From Mucilaginibacter sp. cycad4 (GTDB taxonomy: Bacteria > Bacteroidota > Bacteroidia > Sphingobacteriales > Sphingobacteriaceae): 64,000 nt of DNA. The DNA lies in contig NZ_CP139559.1 in NCBI RefSeq assembly GCF_034263275.1, forward strand, positions 3,658,001-3,722,000. The letters run 5' to 3'. Made by a program: the position numbers and the translations under genes. Of this stretch, positions 1-10,122 are shown piece by piece; positions within the stretch are counted from its first letter, which is position 1, and each line of letters begins with the position of its first letter. The notes beneath the pieces were generated by a model. It searched no databases. It was given only the letters and a program-made list of their open reading frames with translations, and was not told the DNA's origin.

Positions 1-1751
1 CTGTATAGTTTAAATTGCTGTTGATCTTTATTTTGATAAGCCTGCGCCATTTTCTGTTGCAGCGGACTTGCATAGTTGGCCAGTACCTGCCGGGTTACAT
101 CAACCAGATCGTACCGGAAACCGTCGCTTTGTTTCAGGCTATCGGCAGCGTTTATGAGCAAGCCCCATGCTTTAACTAATTGCATAGGATCATAATCCAA
201 CTTGGTTAATACCCTATCGATGTATTTCTTCATTGTCGGCCTTGCCACGATGATCGATTCAGGGCCCCCTTCTGTTAAGCCGCCTGAATAAACGGAATTT
301 AACAGGATGTGCCATGCCTCACCGGCCTGGGTGTTTACCTGCCCGTAACGGCGTTGAGCATAGTTTGTAACCCATTTATCGGCATCTATCGGGGTATCGC
401 GCCAAACGTTTTCGAGCATCAGGGCAAACAGCGCCGGGTTTTGTTCAATACCTTCGGGCGTAACACCAATGCCACGCATATTTTTTGATTCGGGGTCATG
501 CTGGGCAATGGCCGGATCAGCGGCTACATGGCGCATGCGACCAAACAGGCTGATATTGCCGCCAAAGTTTTGCAGCATGCTCCAGATCCATGGTTTACCA
601 TAGTAAGCTTCAGTACGGTTCCAAACCGGGTGGGCATCGCTGTACAGGTCAAGCACGATCATTTGTTCATTAGGCACCGCGTTAAGCAAGGCCTTGATCT
701 GCTGCGGTTGCCAGAATTTGTTATTATAGTGAAACATCCAGCCCTGCATTACCCAAATAGCTTTCGGATCGGCAGCGGCCATGGAGTTGAATACCTTTTT
801 ACTCATGCCATCAAGGTAGGTTGAATCATTGGTTGGCGGCACGTTTTCGTTAAAAGTATCGGCAGAGTACAGGTGGTCCGTACCAAATTCTTTGGTCTGC
901 GCTTCAATATATTTTTTGCCGATGCTTTCAAACATCGGGTCGTCGGGGTCAAGGATATAAACATCGGGAAACCCGGCATCCCAGTTGGTTTTTTTTACCT
1001 TGGCACCGGGGAATTTATCTTTAAATGATGGCGGCACGTGGCCGGTGAATGACGATAATACGGGCGTCATCCCGAAAGAGCGTTCACGCTCCAAAATCTT
1101 TTTTTGCAATGCCTTGTGCGAGTCCATCCAGTGCTGTGGCAGCGGACCACCCCATGCATCAATGTTACCCATCCAAAACCAGGAAAAATAAGCCGGACCG
1201 CTAAAAAACTCGTCCAGTTGTTTATCGGTAAAGCCCATGTCTTTATAAACTGATTGCCAAACAGCTTCCTCGCCGGTTATAGCCAGCGGCAGGTTAATAC
1301 CGTTTAGGGCCATCCAGTCAATTTCTTTTTGCCAGCGGTCCCAATCCCACCAGGCCATGGTATAGTTAAAAGTACAGTAGTTTAAATAGTAGCGGTACTG
1401 GTAAGGCGTTGTTTTATGGATGGTCCCTTTAACAGCAGGCAGGGTTGCTGGCAAATTAAGGTTGGTGCCATTCCAGCCGATATCGCAAAAACAATAAGTT
1501 TTCAGATAGTAGTTTAATGCCGATGCTATTGACAGGCCGTTATTACCCCTGAGCACTATTTTACCATTGCGGCTTTCCAGCTCAAATACATCTTTGCCGT
1601 TTTGTTGCGGGATAACCTCAACAGTAAACAAATTACTTTTACCGGGAATTACCCTTTCAATAAAATCATAAGAGGCTTTTTGATCAACCTGGGCACCGGC
1701 TTTAAGGCCGAATGAAATAATAGCAGCTAAAACAAGTAAACACTTTCTCAT
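1..1751 (-). CDS. Alpha-N-acetylglucosaminidase, GH89 (NAGLU family), 3' part cut by window edge
   Basis: Secreted exo-glycosidase that releases terminal alpha-linked GlcNAc from glycans. The reading frame is open from the ATG at 1751 to base 1. An N-terminal signal peptide (MRKCLLVLAAII...) ends near the AGAQ motif. The body closely follows human NAGLU from memory: the WWDWDRWQKEIDWMALNG block, SFGMTPVLSSFTGHVP, and the two regions holding the GH89 catalytic glutamates, ADTFNEN and GVTPEGIEQNP. About 583 residues are visible; family members are usually 700-750, so the C-terminal helical domain is outside the window. It follows SusD by about 70 bp on the same strand and is probably the last or near-last gene of that glycan operon. 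The family call is firm; the natural substrate is not known. Confidence 0.93.
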   Translation of the reverse strand, partial: MRKCLLVLAAIISFGLKAGAQVDQKASYDFIERVIPGKSNLFTVEVIPQQNGKDVFELESRNGKIVLRGNNGLSIASALNYYLKTYCFCDIGWNGTNLNLPATLPAVKGTIHKTTPYQYRYYLNYCTFNYTMAWWDWDRWQKEIDWMALNGINLPLAITGEEAVWQSVYKDMGFTDKQLDEFFSGPAYFSWFWMGNIDAWGGPLPQHWMDSHKALQKKILERERSFGMTPVLSSFTGHVPPSFKDKFPGAKVKKTNWDAGFPDVYILDPDDPMFESIGKKYIEAQTKEFGTDHLYSADTFNENVPPTNDSTYLDGMSKKVFNSMAAADPKAIWVMQGWMFHYNNKFWQPQQIKALLNAVPNEQMIVLDLYSDAHPVWNRTEAYYGKPWIWSMLQNFGGNISLFGRMRHVAADPAIAQHDPESKNMRGIGVTPEGIEQNPALFALMLENVWRDTPIDADKWVTNYAQRRYGQVNTQAGEAWHILLNSVYSGGLTEGGPESIIVARPTMKKYIDRVLTKLDYDPMQLVKAWGLLINAADSLKQSDGFRYDLVDVTRQVLANYASPLQQKMAQAYQNKDQQQFKLY

Positions 1752-1823
1752 CAACAAATAATTAAACGCTGGAAATAAATACCGGCAACAGGGGTTCTCC
1801 CTGTCGCCGGTATGAGGATATTA

Positions 1824-3302
1824 TTATTTAAAATTAGGGTTCTGTACCAACACGCCTTTACTCTTATCAATCTCAACCTGAGGGATAGGGAAGTAATAGT
1901 TTTTAGGACGCACAAAGGTTACCGTTTTGTTTTGATCAAGCGGAGCTTTTGAAACGGCAAGGTTATAAATAGCCGCAATATCAACGATGTTCTTTTTATC
2001 CCAGCGCATCAAATCCTGGTGACGCTGGTCTTCACCGGCCAGCTCAACACGGCGCTCGTGAATCAACTCCTTCATACCAGCTCCTGAAACTGGTTTTAAT
2101 GAAGCTGAGGCCCGGTGCCTGATTTGATTGATCAGCGCATCGCCGGCACCTGCACCTTGTGTACGGATCAGTGCTTCAGCAACTAACAGATAAATATCAG
2201 CCGAACGCATTAAAGGTACTGCAAAACTATGGTCAACGCCACCGCCGGCAGCCGCGGTATTAAATACCGCATACTTTTTAAAAGCAAAACCGGTGGCAGA
2301 AAGATCAGCTGTAAAGGTTGTTAAGCCATTGCCGTCACCCAAATCCACTTTGTCCCCCACACTTAACAGGGTTGCAGCTTTACGCGGATCGCCTGCCTCA
2401 AACTCATTGGCAAGGCCTTGTAATGGCTGGCTAAAACCATAACCACCCCATGGGCGCGGAATATAGTATACCGTAAAATCGTTTTGAACAACGTTTTGTA
2501 CCGCCTGGATGGAGAACAAAATTTCGGTGCTGTTTTCATTTGCACGGGTAAAGTTATCCTGGTAATTAGCAGCAAGTGCATAAGCCGGATTTGAGATCAC
2601 TTTTTGGCCGGTTGTAATAGCCTCAGGAAGTTTTTCCCAATACATGTACAGCTTGGTCAATAAACCTAACGCCGTTCCTTTGCTCACACGCCCGCGGTCG
2701 GCAGCGCCATAGCTTTCAGGCAATAGATCAACTGCTTTCAACAAATCAGATTCTATTTGTTTACGAACCTCTTCAATTGGTGACTTTGGCACGTTAAAAT
2801 TCAGCGATGTATAATCAGCTTCAGTAATAATAGGCACATCACCCTGAATGATCATCAAACGCCAGTAGCCGAAGGCCCTTAAAAAATAAGCCTCACCCAT
2901 ACTGCGATTTTTAACATCAGCAGATATGGCTGTTATTTTAGGGATATTGATGATGCAGTTGGTAGCACGGTTAATTTCCTCATAGCGCCATTTCCATGGG
3001 TAACGGATAGCCGCGTTTGAAGCATCATAAGTTAAGTTTTCGATGCCTTCGTCCTCACCGTGGTCGCCTGAGCGCCAGTAATCATCAGATGGAGTATCAA
3101 ATGTTGATTCGGCATGACCTATATAATCTTCTTCAGGTAAAATGCTATAAATACCGGTTATCGCGTTAACAGCATCAACTTCGTTACGGAAATAATTGGT
3201 TGAGCTGTAAACACCTTGTTGTTTTAAATCAAGCGCTTTTTTACAGCCACTGCCTATCAGGGCCAATGACACAAGCGTATATATTAGTTTGTTTGATTTC
3301 AT
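1824..3302 (-). CDS. RagB/SusD family surface glycan-binding lipoprotein
   Basis: Outer-membrane surface lipoprotein that captures a glycan and lids its partner SusC transporter. A short hydrophobic signal ends at Cys20 (GSGCKKAL), the expected lipidation site. The protein is 492 residues, normal for SusD. It shows the N-terminal SusD-like region with TPR-type helices (residues about 100-240, including YFLRAFGYWRLM) and the C-terminal block with the typical ELAGEDQRHQDLMRW and NYYFPIPQVEIDKS motifs. It begins 7 bp after the SusC stop and precedes the GH89 gene, so the three are very likely co-transcribed. Ligand specificity cannot be read from the sequence; context suggests an alpha-GlcNAc-containing glycan. 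Confidence 0.95.
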   Translation of the reverse strand: MKSNKLIYTLVSLALIGSGCKKALDLKQQGVYSSTNYFRNEVDAVNAITGIYSILPEEDYIGHAESTFDTPSDDYWRSGDHGEDEGIENLTYDASNAAIRYPWKWRYEEINRATNCIINIPKITAISADVKNRSMGEAYFLRAFGYWRLMIIQGDVPIITEADYTSLNFNVPKSPIEEVRKQIESDLLKAVDLLPESYGAADRGRVSKGTALGLLTKLYMYWEKLPEAITTGQKVISNPAYALAANYQDNFTRANENSTEILFSIQAVQNVVQNDFTVYYIPRPWGGYGFSQPLQGLANEFEAGDPRKAATLLSVGDKVDLGDGNGLTTFTADLSATGFAFKKYAVFNTAAAGGGVDHSFAVPLMRSADIYLLVAEALIRTQGAGAGDALINQIRHRASASLKPVSGAGMKELIHERRVELAGEDQRHQDLMRWDKKNIVDIAAIYNLAVSKAPLDQNKTVTFVRPKNYYFPIPQVEIDKSKGVLVQNPNFK

Positions 3303-3309
3303 GATGATG

Positions 3310-6300
3310 TTATAATTTAACTGTTACACCAAATGTTATTGTCCTTACCGATGGATATTGAGCTACGTCAACACCTCTCTGCAAATTGCCGTTAGTATAA
3401 CCCAGTTCGGGCGTGTACCCTTTATAACCGGTTATAAAAAACACGTTTTGCCCGGCTGCATATAATCTTATGCTTTTTAAAGTGGCCTTTTTAGCCCAGC
3501 TCACAGGAAGGGTGTAACCTAAAGTGGCATTTTTAAGGCTTACATAGCTTCCGCTTTCCACAAACAGATCAGATGTACGGTAGTTATCATTAGCACGATC
3601 AAGTGATAAACGGGGAATAGTGTTGCTGGTACCTGCGCCTGTCCAACGGCCTAAAGTTTCGGCATAAAGGTTAAACGGATAAGTTGGGTCGATACCCTGC
3701 ATCCTATCAGCATTGTAAAGGCTCACGCCAAATACACCGGTAAAGTTTGCCGAAAAATCAAAGCCTTTGTATGATATGCTGCCTTGTAAACCTGCAGTAA
3801 CATTTGGATTAGGGTTGCCCAGGTTTGTGCGGTCGTTACCGTCAATCAGGCCATCGCCGTTAAGGTCAAGGAAACGAACGTCACCAGGTCTGATACTACT
3901 TTTACGCGAGTCATTTTTTAGCGCCGGGTCGTTATCGATATCAGCCTGTGTTTGGTATAAACCATTGGTTTTCCAACCATAAAATGAAGCTATTGGCTGA
4001 CCCTGATAAGTGCGGGAAATTTCTTGACTTGAACGACCATAAACCGTTGAGCCAACAAATGTACCTTCGCCGTTTAGCTTGGTCACCTTGTTTTTGATAA
4101 ACGAGGCATTAGCACCAACCGAATATTTTACCTTATCATTACCGCCATGGTAATTAAATTCAACTTCAACACCTTTGTTATTCATAGTACCGATGTTCTG
4201 GTTAGGGATATTTACCGAACCGGCTGCACCTACAACAGGGGGCGATAAAAGCATATCCTTGGTATTTTTATTAAACCAGGTTAATGTTGTAGTTAACTGA
4301 TTATTTAAAAAACCTGCGTCTAAACTAATGTTGGTCATGGCTGTACGTTCCCAGGTAATATCAGGGTTGGCAAGGCTGTAAACCGCAGCACCGGTATAAC
4401 CTGTGCCGCCAAAGGTATAGCCGTTATTTTCATAGGTACTACCTAACCTTATTAAGCTGGTGTATTGGAATGTGCCTATGTTTTGATTACCAAGCTCGCC
4501 ATAGCCACCTGATAACTTCAGATTGCTTATCCATGTTAATTTTTTGATAAACTGCTCGTTAGATAACCTCCAACCTAAAGAGAATGCCGGGAAGTAACCC
4601 CATCTTTTTGATGGTGCAAATTTAGATGATCCGTCTGCGCGGAAAGTTAAAGTAGCCAGGAAACGGCCATCGTAATCATAAAACAACCTGCCAAAGCCCG
4701 ATTGTAATGATGATTCATCGGGTACCACACTTGAGTTAAATTGGCTGTTGCCCAGGCTAAGCACTCGCTGATCCTGTGAGGTATCATCGTATCCTACCCG
4801 CCATGCATTAAACCCATAAGTTTTAAAGTTTTGATATGAGTAACCACCGGTAAAGGTAACATGGCTTTTACCAAACACCTTATCATAAGTCAGGAACGAC
4901 TCTAATAACTGTGATGATAACTCACCTTCGTTTTGGGTTAGCTGCGAGGTTGTATTTTGCCGGGCCTGGTTAACATCAGCAATATTGAAGTTATATGCAC
5001 GGTTTAAAGTACCATCATAAGCGTAATTTACGCGGAGTTTGAGCTCTTTTAAGAATGTGATCTCGGCAAAGGCGTTGGCCAGTGCGCGGTATTTTTTATT
5101 AAACCTGTCTGCTTCCTGTATCGTAGCATACGGGCTATTGATATCACCTAACTGATTGGCAAAGGCTTTTGATGTACCATAAGTTCCATCCGGATTAACC
5201 AACGGAATGGCAGGGTTAAAGCGCAAGGCCGAAAAGATCAAACCTGTTTGAGAGTTGTTGTTATCAAACCCAACGTTATTGGCGTAGTTCAACTGGATAT
5301 TTTCACCCAGTTTTAGCCATTCAGTTACCTTATGCTCTGAGTTAAAACGGGTAACAAAACGTTTAAAGTTGGTTTTATCGATGATACCATCTTCATTATA
5401 AACAGAGGTTGACCAATAATAAGTAGATACATCATTCCCTCCCTGTAAACTAACATCGCCATTAATTACGTGACCTGTTTTCATAATAGCCCGTTGCCAG
5501 TCGGTTCTTTGAGTGGCATAATAGCTATCATTCCATGGTGCATCTATAGCAACACCATCATTGGTATAACGCTCCCTTTTCAATGTATACAAATCGGGCG
5601 CGGTTAACAATTTAAGGTATTTAGTAGTATTAGAGAAGCCATTGTAAAAATTGATATTGGTAGCTAATTTCTGATTATAAGTACCTCTTTTAGTGGTAAC
5701 CAATACAACGCCGTTGGCTGCACGTGTACCGTAAATGGCCGCTGCCGATGCATCCTTCAATATATCAACTGAAGCAATATCATTTGGATTGATATCGCTT
5801 AAGGCGTCGGGGTTACTTGTAGGCACACCATCAACAACAATAAGCGGGTTGGCATCATTAAGTGTGCCCGTACCGCGGATACGGATACTTGAAGCAGCAC
5901 CCGGCGAGCCGTCGTTACGTACAATGTTAACACCGCTTGCACGGCCGTCCAAAGCCTGGGTTGCTGACGCTACAGGAAGATTTTGAATATCGGTACCCTT
6001 TACGCTGGCTACAGAGCCGGTAACATCTATTTTTTTAGTAGTGCCGTAACCTACCACTACAACTTCGGTTAAGGCAGATGGCAGGGGGGATAAGGTTATA
6101 TTTAATGTTTGGCTTCCGGTTATCGTCACTATCTTTTTTTCATAACCGATATAGGTAATTTCCAACACGCCGTTTACAGGGGCGTCGATACTGAAATTAC
6201 CATTCACATCGGTGGTAGTACCCTGATTAGTACCTTGTAGCTTAATGTTTACGCCAATAAGCGGCTCGCCTTTGGCATCAACAACTTTTCCCTTTACAAG

Positions 6301-6681
6301 GGCTAAACTTTTGGTATCCTCCTGGTTAGCGATGATCACTACATGATCATCATTCATTTTGTAGGAAAGCTTATCATCAATAATAACGGCAAGCAGTTCA
6401 TCAATTGTCGCGTCCTTTACATCGAGATCAACCTTGCCCAGCTTTTTGATGGAAGCATAGTTGTAAAAGAAACGGTAATCGCTTTGTTTTTGAATTTTGG
6501 TAAGGATACTGCTTACTTCAGCCTGCTTTAGGTTAAGCGTAAATTTCTGCTGCGAGTATACTTTTGCAGAAACTTGCACACAGGTAACCATGACCAATAA
6601 AAATACTGCTTTCATCAGCAAAATAACTTTGAGACATACGGGCGCGCCACGAAGCGGGAACACCCTTCTTGTTTTTTTCAT
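3310..6681 (-). CDS. SusC/RagA family TonB-linked outer-membrane transporter with N-terminal STN domain
   Basis: Outer-membrane import channel for oligosaccharides, energised by TonB. Order of parts in the 1123 residues: signal peptide (about 1-40), STN domain (about 48-120) that contacts an anti-sigma factor, carboxypeptidase-regulatory-like beta domain (about 128-200), EVVVVGYG segment (206-213), plug domain (about 215-330, with SIRIRGTGTLNDANPL), then the beta-barrel ending in TFGVTVKL with a terminal hydrophobic residue. The STN domain marks it as a signalling transporter and matches the FecR and ECF sigma genes immediately upstream. The 194-bp gap to fecR leaves room for a separate promoter, but I found no clean one. 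Confidence 0.96.
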   Translation of the reverse strand: MKKTRRVFPLRGAPVCLKVILLMKAVFLLVMVTCVQVSAKVYSQQKFTLNLKQAEVSSILTKIQKQSDYRFFYNYASIKKLGKVDLDVKDATIDELLAVIIDDKLSYKMNDDHVVIIANQEDTKSLALVKGKVVDAKGEPLIGVNIKLQGTNQGTTTDVNGNFSIDAPVNGVLEITYIGYEKKIVTITGSQTLNITLSPLPSALTEVVVVGYGTTKKIDVTGSVASVKGTDIQNLPVASATQALDGRASGVNIVRNDGSPGAASSIRIRGTGTLNDANPLIVVDGVPTSNPDALSDINPNDIASVDILKDASAAAIYGTRAANGVVLVTTKRGTYNQKLATNINFYNGFSNTTKYLKLLTAPDLYTLKRERYTNDGVAIDAPWNDSYYATQRTDWQRAIMKTGHVINGDVSLQGGNDVSTYYWSTSVYNEDGIIDKTNFKRFVTRFNSEHKVTEWLKLGENIQLNYANNVGFDNNNSQTGLIFSALRFNPAIPLVNPDGTYGTSKAFANQLGDINSPYATIQEADRFNKKYRALANAFAEITFLKELKLRVNYAYDGTLNRAYNFNIADVNQARQNTTSQLTQNEGELSSQLLESFLTYDKVFGKSHVTFTGGYSYQNFKTYGFNAWRVGYDDTSQDQRVLSLGNSQFNSSVVPDESSLQSGFGRLFYDYDGRFLATLTFRADGSSKFAPSKRWGYFPAFSLGWRLSNEQFIKKLTWISNLKLSGGYGELGNQNIGTFQYTSLIRLGSTYENNGYTFGGTGYTGAAVYSLANPDITWERTAMTNISLDAGFLNNQLTTTLTWFNKNTKDMLLSPPVVGAAGSVNIPNQNIGTMNNKGVEVEFNYHGGNDKVKYSVGANASFIKNKVTKLNGEGTFVGSTVYGRSSQEISRTYQGQPIASFYGWKTNGLYQTQADIDNDPALKNDSRKSSIRPGDVRFLDLNGDGLIDGNDRTNLGNPNPNVTAGLQGSISYKGFDFSANFTGVFGVSLYNADRMQGIDPTYPFNLYAETLGRWTGAGTSNTIPRLSLDRANDNYRTSDLFVESGSYVSLKNATLGYTLPVSWAKKATLKSIRLYAAGQNVFFITGYKGYTPELGYTNGNLQRGVDVAQYPSVRTITFGVTVKL

Positions 6682-6875
6682 TACATTTGTTTTGAAAATA
6701 AATGGATGGAGTAAGTGCTGTGTTACAATAGCTTACTCCGTTAATAAAATCCTATTTGTTTGCGGGGAGGAGTGGCAGCTCTTCCCTTATTTGTTTGAGG
6801 ATGTTTCAGGAATCTGACAGGTAAGTTTTCAATATCATAAGCTGTTGGTTAGTGGTTAGTTAGTTTATTTCGTTT

Positions 6876-7937
6876 TTATTTTTTTGCAAGAAACACCGTT
6901 TTATCCTCCACTCTGAATTTGAATGGCGTGGTCATCTCAATAATACCTAAAGCCTCCTGCAGGGATTCCTTATCAAGCAAACCGCTTATCTGCTCGGTAC
7001 GGAGCGCCTGATCTTCAAATACAACCTGCACGTTGTATTTGCGTTCAATTTGCGCAGCCACATCCTCAAACATTTCGTTAGTGAACAGGATGCGGTTATC
7101 AACCCAGGCTGTTTCTTTCACTTCATCGGGCTTAACATCTGGCAACTCGGTTACTTGGTATTCAATCTTACCTACTTTAGGTTTTACACTTTTGGGTTCC
7201 CGGTTATTAATGACAATCAATTTTTCATTAGGCAGCAGGATGATCTTTTTTTCGGGGTTGTTCTTTAACTCCACCTGCACTTTACCCTTTAACAGCGTAG
7301 TTTCAACGGTTTTATCGTTATTGTAGGCCTTTACGTTAAACACAGTACCCAATACTTTTACAACAAGCTTAGCGGTATGTACCAGGAAAGGTTTCTTAGC
7401 ATTTTTGGTCACTTCAAAAAAACCTTCACCTGTAAGGCTTACATCCCGGGTGTTTTTTTCAAAAGCTTCGGGGTATGAAAAAGTACTGCCTGCGTTTAAT
7501 GTTACCCGCGTACCATCAGGCAGTTTCAGTTTTTGGGTTTTACCATAAGGCACATGAATTTCATACAGCATATTTTCTGCAGTCATGGAATCCGGTTGCA
7601 CAATCTTTTTATAAAATAAAGCACCTGCGGCAATAAACACCAGTATAGCCGCGGCAACCCATTGCCACCTGAACATGGGCCTTACCATGGCATTATCCTC
7701 AGCATTTTCGTTCGAGCCTTTAATTCGGTTCCAGATCTCTTCCAGGTTGCCATTAATCTCTTCCGGTTTAATTTCTGCTGCCTGGACATCGTCTCCTTTT
7801 AAAGCATTAGTAACCTGGTACGTTTTTTTATAGTTAGGAAATTGTTCAAGAAACATGTCGAGTTCGGCCAACTCTTCCGCACTGGCAGTTTTGCCCATGC
7901 TTTTGGCCATTAACTCAATAAACCTGGATTTGCTCAT
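6876..7937 (-). CDS. FecR family anti-sigma factor
   Basis: Inner-membrane anti-sigma regulator that holds or activates the partner ECF sigma factor in response to the STN domain of SusC. The 353 residues show an N-terminal cytoplasmic sigma-binding part, one membrane span at about 92-109 (VAAAILVFIAAGALF), a periplasmic FecR domain (about 125-220, with GEGFFEVTKNAKKPFLVHT) and a C-terminal DUF4974/STN-like domain (about 280-350). It lies between the sigma factor and SusC, the usual Bacteroidota order sigma-fecR-susC-susD. Start at 7937 (MSKSRFIELM) fits homologues. Confidence 0.95.
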   Translation of the reverse strand: MSKSRFIELMAKSMGKTASAEELAELDMFLEQFPNYKKTYQVTNALKGDDVQAAEIKPEEINGNLEEIWNRIKGSNENAEDNAMVRPMFRWQWVAAAILVFIAAGALFYKKIVQPDSMTAENMLYEIHVPYGKTQKLKLPDGTRVTLNAGSTFSYPEAFEKNTRDVSLTGEGFFEVTKNAKKPFLVHTAKLVVKVLGTVFNVKAYNNDKTVETTLLKGKVQVELKNNPEKKIILLPNEKLIVINNREPKSVKPKVGKIEYQVTELPDVKPDEVKETAWVDNRILFTNEMFEDVAAQIERKYNVQVVFEDQALRTEQISGLLDKESLQEALGIIEMTTPFKFRVEDKTVFLAKK

Positions 7938-8157
7938 AGTAATTGGTATTCTGCTTAAAAGACACAGCTACCTCAGGTTTTTCCTAAAAGAAATTAAAAT
8001 ATTTTTTTGAGGGGAGATTCAGACGATTCTAATACCAATAAAATCATATTATTGTGGTTACGAAGCAATCCGTACCGAGGCATTGTAACTCTGTATAGCA
8101 TGCGATTTGCCACGTCCAAACTCATTCCCGTTTCGCTCCCCGCAAATGACATGGTTT

Positions 8158-8697
8158 TTACTTATTCCCAAGCGCCTCATCCAGCTTTTTAAGTGCAATT
8201 GCTAATTGCGCAAATACCGTTTTGTTAGATAAGCCAAGGATATCAGCTACTTCATTGCAGGAGAGTTCATCTTCCTTAACCATTTTAAAGATGAGTTTGC
8301 AGCGCGGGGGCAAACTATTTATGGCTTTCAATACTCCTGTTTCCAATTCTTTGCTAATCAGCAATTGAGCCGGATCGACCGATAAATGAAAATAGTAAGT
8401 TTCTGCAAGTTGGGCATCGCGGTTTTTTTTTGACGTATTGCTTCGGATGTGGTTGAGACAGGCATTTTTTATCGCAACATAAAAGTACACTTTGGGGTTC
8501 GAGATCTTGTTAAGCTTGTGGCGGCCCAGCCAGATATTCACAAAAAGATCATTGCTGATCTCCTCGCAAGCTTCTCTATCGCCCAAAAAAGAATAGGCGA
8601 ACTGATTAAGGCTATTGATCAGCAGCTTATACAGTTCATTAAAGGCAGATTCATCATCATTGTAATGAATGGAATCTATAAGTTCTTTAATCTCCAA
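8158..8697 (-). CDS. ECF-type RNA polymerase sigma-70 factor
   Basis: Directs RNA polymerase to the downstream glycan-uptake operon. 179 residues, normal for an ECF factor. Region 2 lies at about 19-90 (LGDREACEEISNDLFVNIW), and region 4 with its helix-turn-helix at about 125-176 (LPPRCKLIFKMVKEDELS, then EVADILGLSNKTV). It is the first gene of the minus-strand sigma-fecR-susC-susD-GH89 set and is divergent from the LytS-type kinase. Bacteroidota SusC-linked ECF factors are commonly released on ligand sensing through FecR; that mechanism is inferred from family knowledge. Confidence 0.94.
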   Translation of the reverse strand: MEIKELIDSIHYNDDESAFNELYKLLINSLNQFAYSFLGDREACEEISNDLFVNIWLGRHKLNKISNPKVYFYVAIKNACLNHIRSNTSKKNRDAQLAETYYFHLSVDPAQLLISKELETGVLKAINSLPPRCKLIFKMVKEDELSCNEVADILGLSNKTVFAQLAIALKKLDEALGNK

Positions 8698-8769
8698 TGT
8701 TGAGCGGCTTGCTTTTTAAAGAGAACAGTTAACTGAAACAATGTACAATTTTAAGTAAAAAATCTCGAT

Positions 8770-8777
8770 CAAAACTA
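8770..8777 (-). promoter_or_regulatory. Candidate -7 promoter element for the ECF sigma gene
   Basis: The plus strand reads CAAAACTA, which is TAGTTTTG on the minus strand and fits the Bacteroidota TAnnTTTG -7 consensus. It is 73 bp from the sigma start codon. No good -33 TTTG is seen at the expected spacing, so confidence is low. Confidence 0.35.
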
Positions 8778-9052
8778 TTTTCCCCGTTGATTTTATCCTA
8801 TAGAATCCATTGCAAAATCATAAGCCGGCGATAACATGCCCATCCACACTATGTTGATTATTCATGTCCCGAAATGTCTAATCCGGGAAGCCAAACGCCC
8901 GGTTCAACTATAAACCCGCAATCCGATAGCGCAATCTGGTATAACTTGGCTCTAAAAGGGGAATATTTAAGGTGTTTGGTCAAAACAGATTAAGATTACC
9001 ATCGCTGTGGCCATCATGAGAGTGGATTTAGCCTACAGGCCGTAATTAACTT

Positions 9053-9060
9053 TATATTTG
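9053..9060 (+). promoter_or_regulatory. Candidate -7 promoter element for the LytS-type kinase gene
   Basis: TATATTTG matches TAnnTTTG exactly and lies 40 bp before the kinase ATG at 9100. A TTTA about 22 bp upstream (9027-9030) could serve as a weak -33 element. Confidence 0.5.
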
Positions 9061-9099
9061 TCCGGCAAGCAACCATATTTCCGTAACATATTGCAATAA

Positions 9100-10122
9100 A
9101 TGAAAGATACACCGTTTAAAATCTCTCCCGGAATTATATGGAGCAGTTCAATTTTCCTGGGCCTGCTGGCTTCTGTACCGCAGATAGCCGAACGTCACTT
9201 CAAACCTGCTGAAGCAGCAGTAAACTCGGCAGTTACGGCTTCTTTTTCGCTGTTTGTTTGGTACTATAATATATATACGCTGCCAAAACAATCAGGCAAT
9301 AAACAACTCAATAAAAGCATTTCGTATTCGCGGCTCCTGACAACCCTGGTAATAGGCATGGGGGTAATGCTGGCTTTAGCTTACATACAGCAACTGATAT
9401 TAACGCACCTGAATTTTGGTCCGGTGATGCTCATGATTGAGGTAAGGGGCATACTCATTAACCTGGTGTTTTATATGCTTATAAACCTGCTGTATCAAAA
9501 CTACCAAAACCAGCAGGTTAACGTTGAACTGGAGCGCATTAAGGCCGATAACCTTGGCGCACAATATGAGCTGCTTAAACAGCAGATCAATCCGCATTTC
9601 CTTTTCAACAGCCTCAATACCCTGAAAGCTATGGTTGAAACCGCCGATGAGCATTCGGTAGATTTTATCCTTAAACTCTCCAACTTTTATCGCTTTACAT
9701 TAGAGAGCCGTAAGTTAGACCTCATTCATTTATCGGAAGAGCTGGAAATTGTGGACGCCTATAATTTTTTGCTCAAAGCCAGGTTTGAGGATGGCTTTAT
9801 TTTTACCAATACTATCAACGACCAATATCACGGCACACTGGTCCCCCCATTTACCTTGCAGTTACTAATAGAAAACTGTATTAAACACAATGTGGTATCG
9901 CTGGATCATCCCCTGCACATTAAACTTTATACCGACGGTGATAACATCGTTATGGAAAACGAGATAAAACCCAAGCGCTTTGAAGAACCGTCGACCGGTG
10001 TAGGGCTTAAAAACATTAACCTGCGCTATAACCATCTCCTTGATAAACAAATAGAGATCATATCTGAAGATAAAATATTCAAAGTTAAACTACCGCTGAT
10101 CTATGAACATTATCATAATTGA
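9100..10122 (+). CDS. LytS/YehU-type sensor histidine kinase
   Basis: Membrane sensor kinase of the His_kinase (PF06580) class that phosphorylates a LytTR regulator. Four membrane spans are predicted by eye (about 11-27, 40-60, 78-100, 110-132), followed by a short linker and the phosphoacceptor motif QQINPHFLFNSLNTLK with His166, then an ATPase domain with the N-box LLIENCIKHNVV and G-box STGVGLKNINLR. No extracellular sensor domain is present, so the signal is probably sensed in or at the membrane. Its last 20 bp overlap the response regulator start, so the two are translationally coupled. Confidence 0.93.
   Translation: MKDTPFKISPGIIWSSSIFLGLLASVPQIAERHFKPAEAAVNSAVTASFSLFVWYYNIYTLPKQSGNKQLNKSISYSRLLTTLVIGMGVMLALAYIQQLILTHLNFGPVMLMIEVRGILINLVFYMLINLLYQNYQNQQVNVELERIKADNLGAQYELLKQQINPHFLFNSLNTLKAMVETADEHSVDFILKLSNFYRFTLESRKLDLIHLSEELEIVDAYNFLLKARFEDGFIFTNTINDQYHGTLVPPFTLQLLIENCIKHNVVSLDHPLHIKLYTDGDNIVMENEIKPKRFEEPSTGVGLKNINLRYNHLLDKQIEIISEDKIFKVKLPLIYEHYHN

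Larger units (their letters stand above)
8698..9099. other. 402-bp divergent intergenic region (sigma factor / LytS kinase)
   Basis: No plausible coding frame. It separates the minus-strand sigma gene from the plus-strand kinase gene and holds candidate Bacteroidota -7 elements for both directions (listed separately). No long palindrome or REP copy is visible here. Confidence 0.6.
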
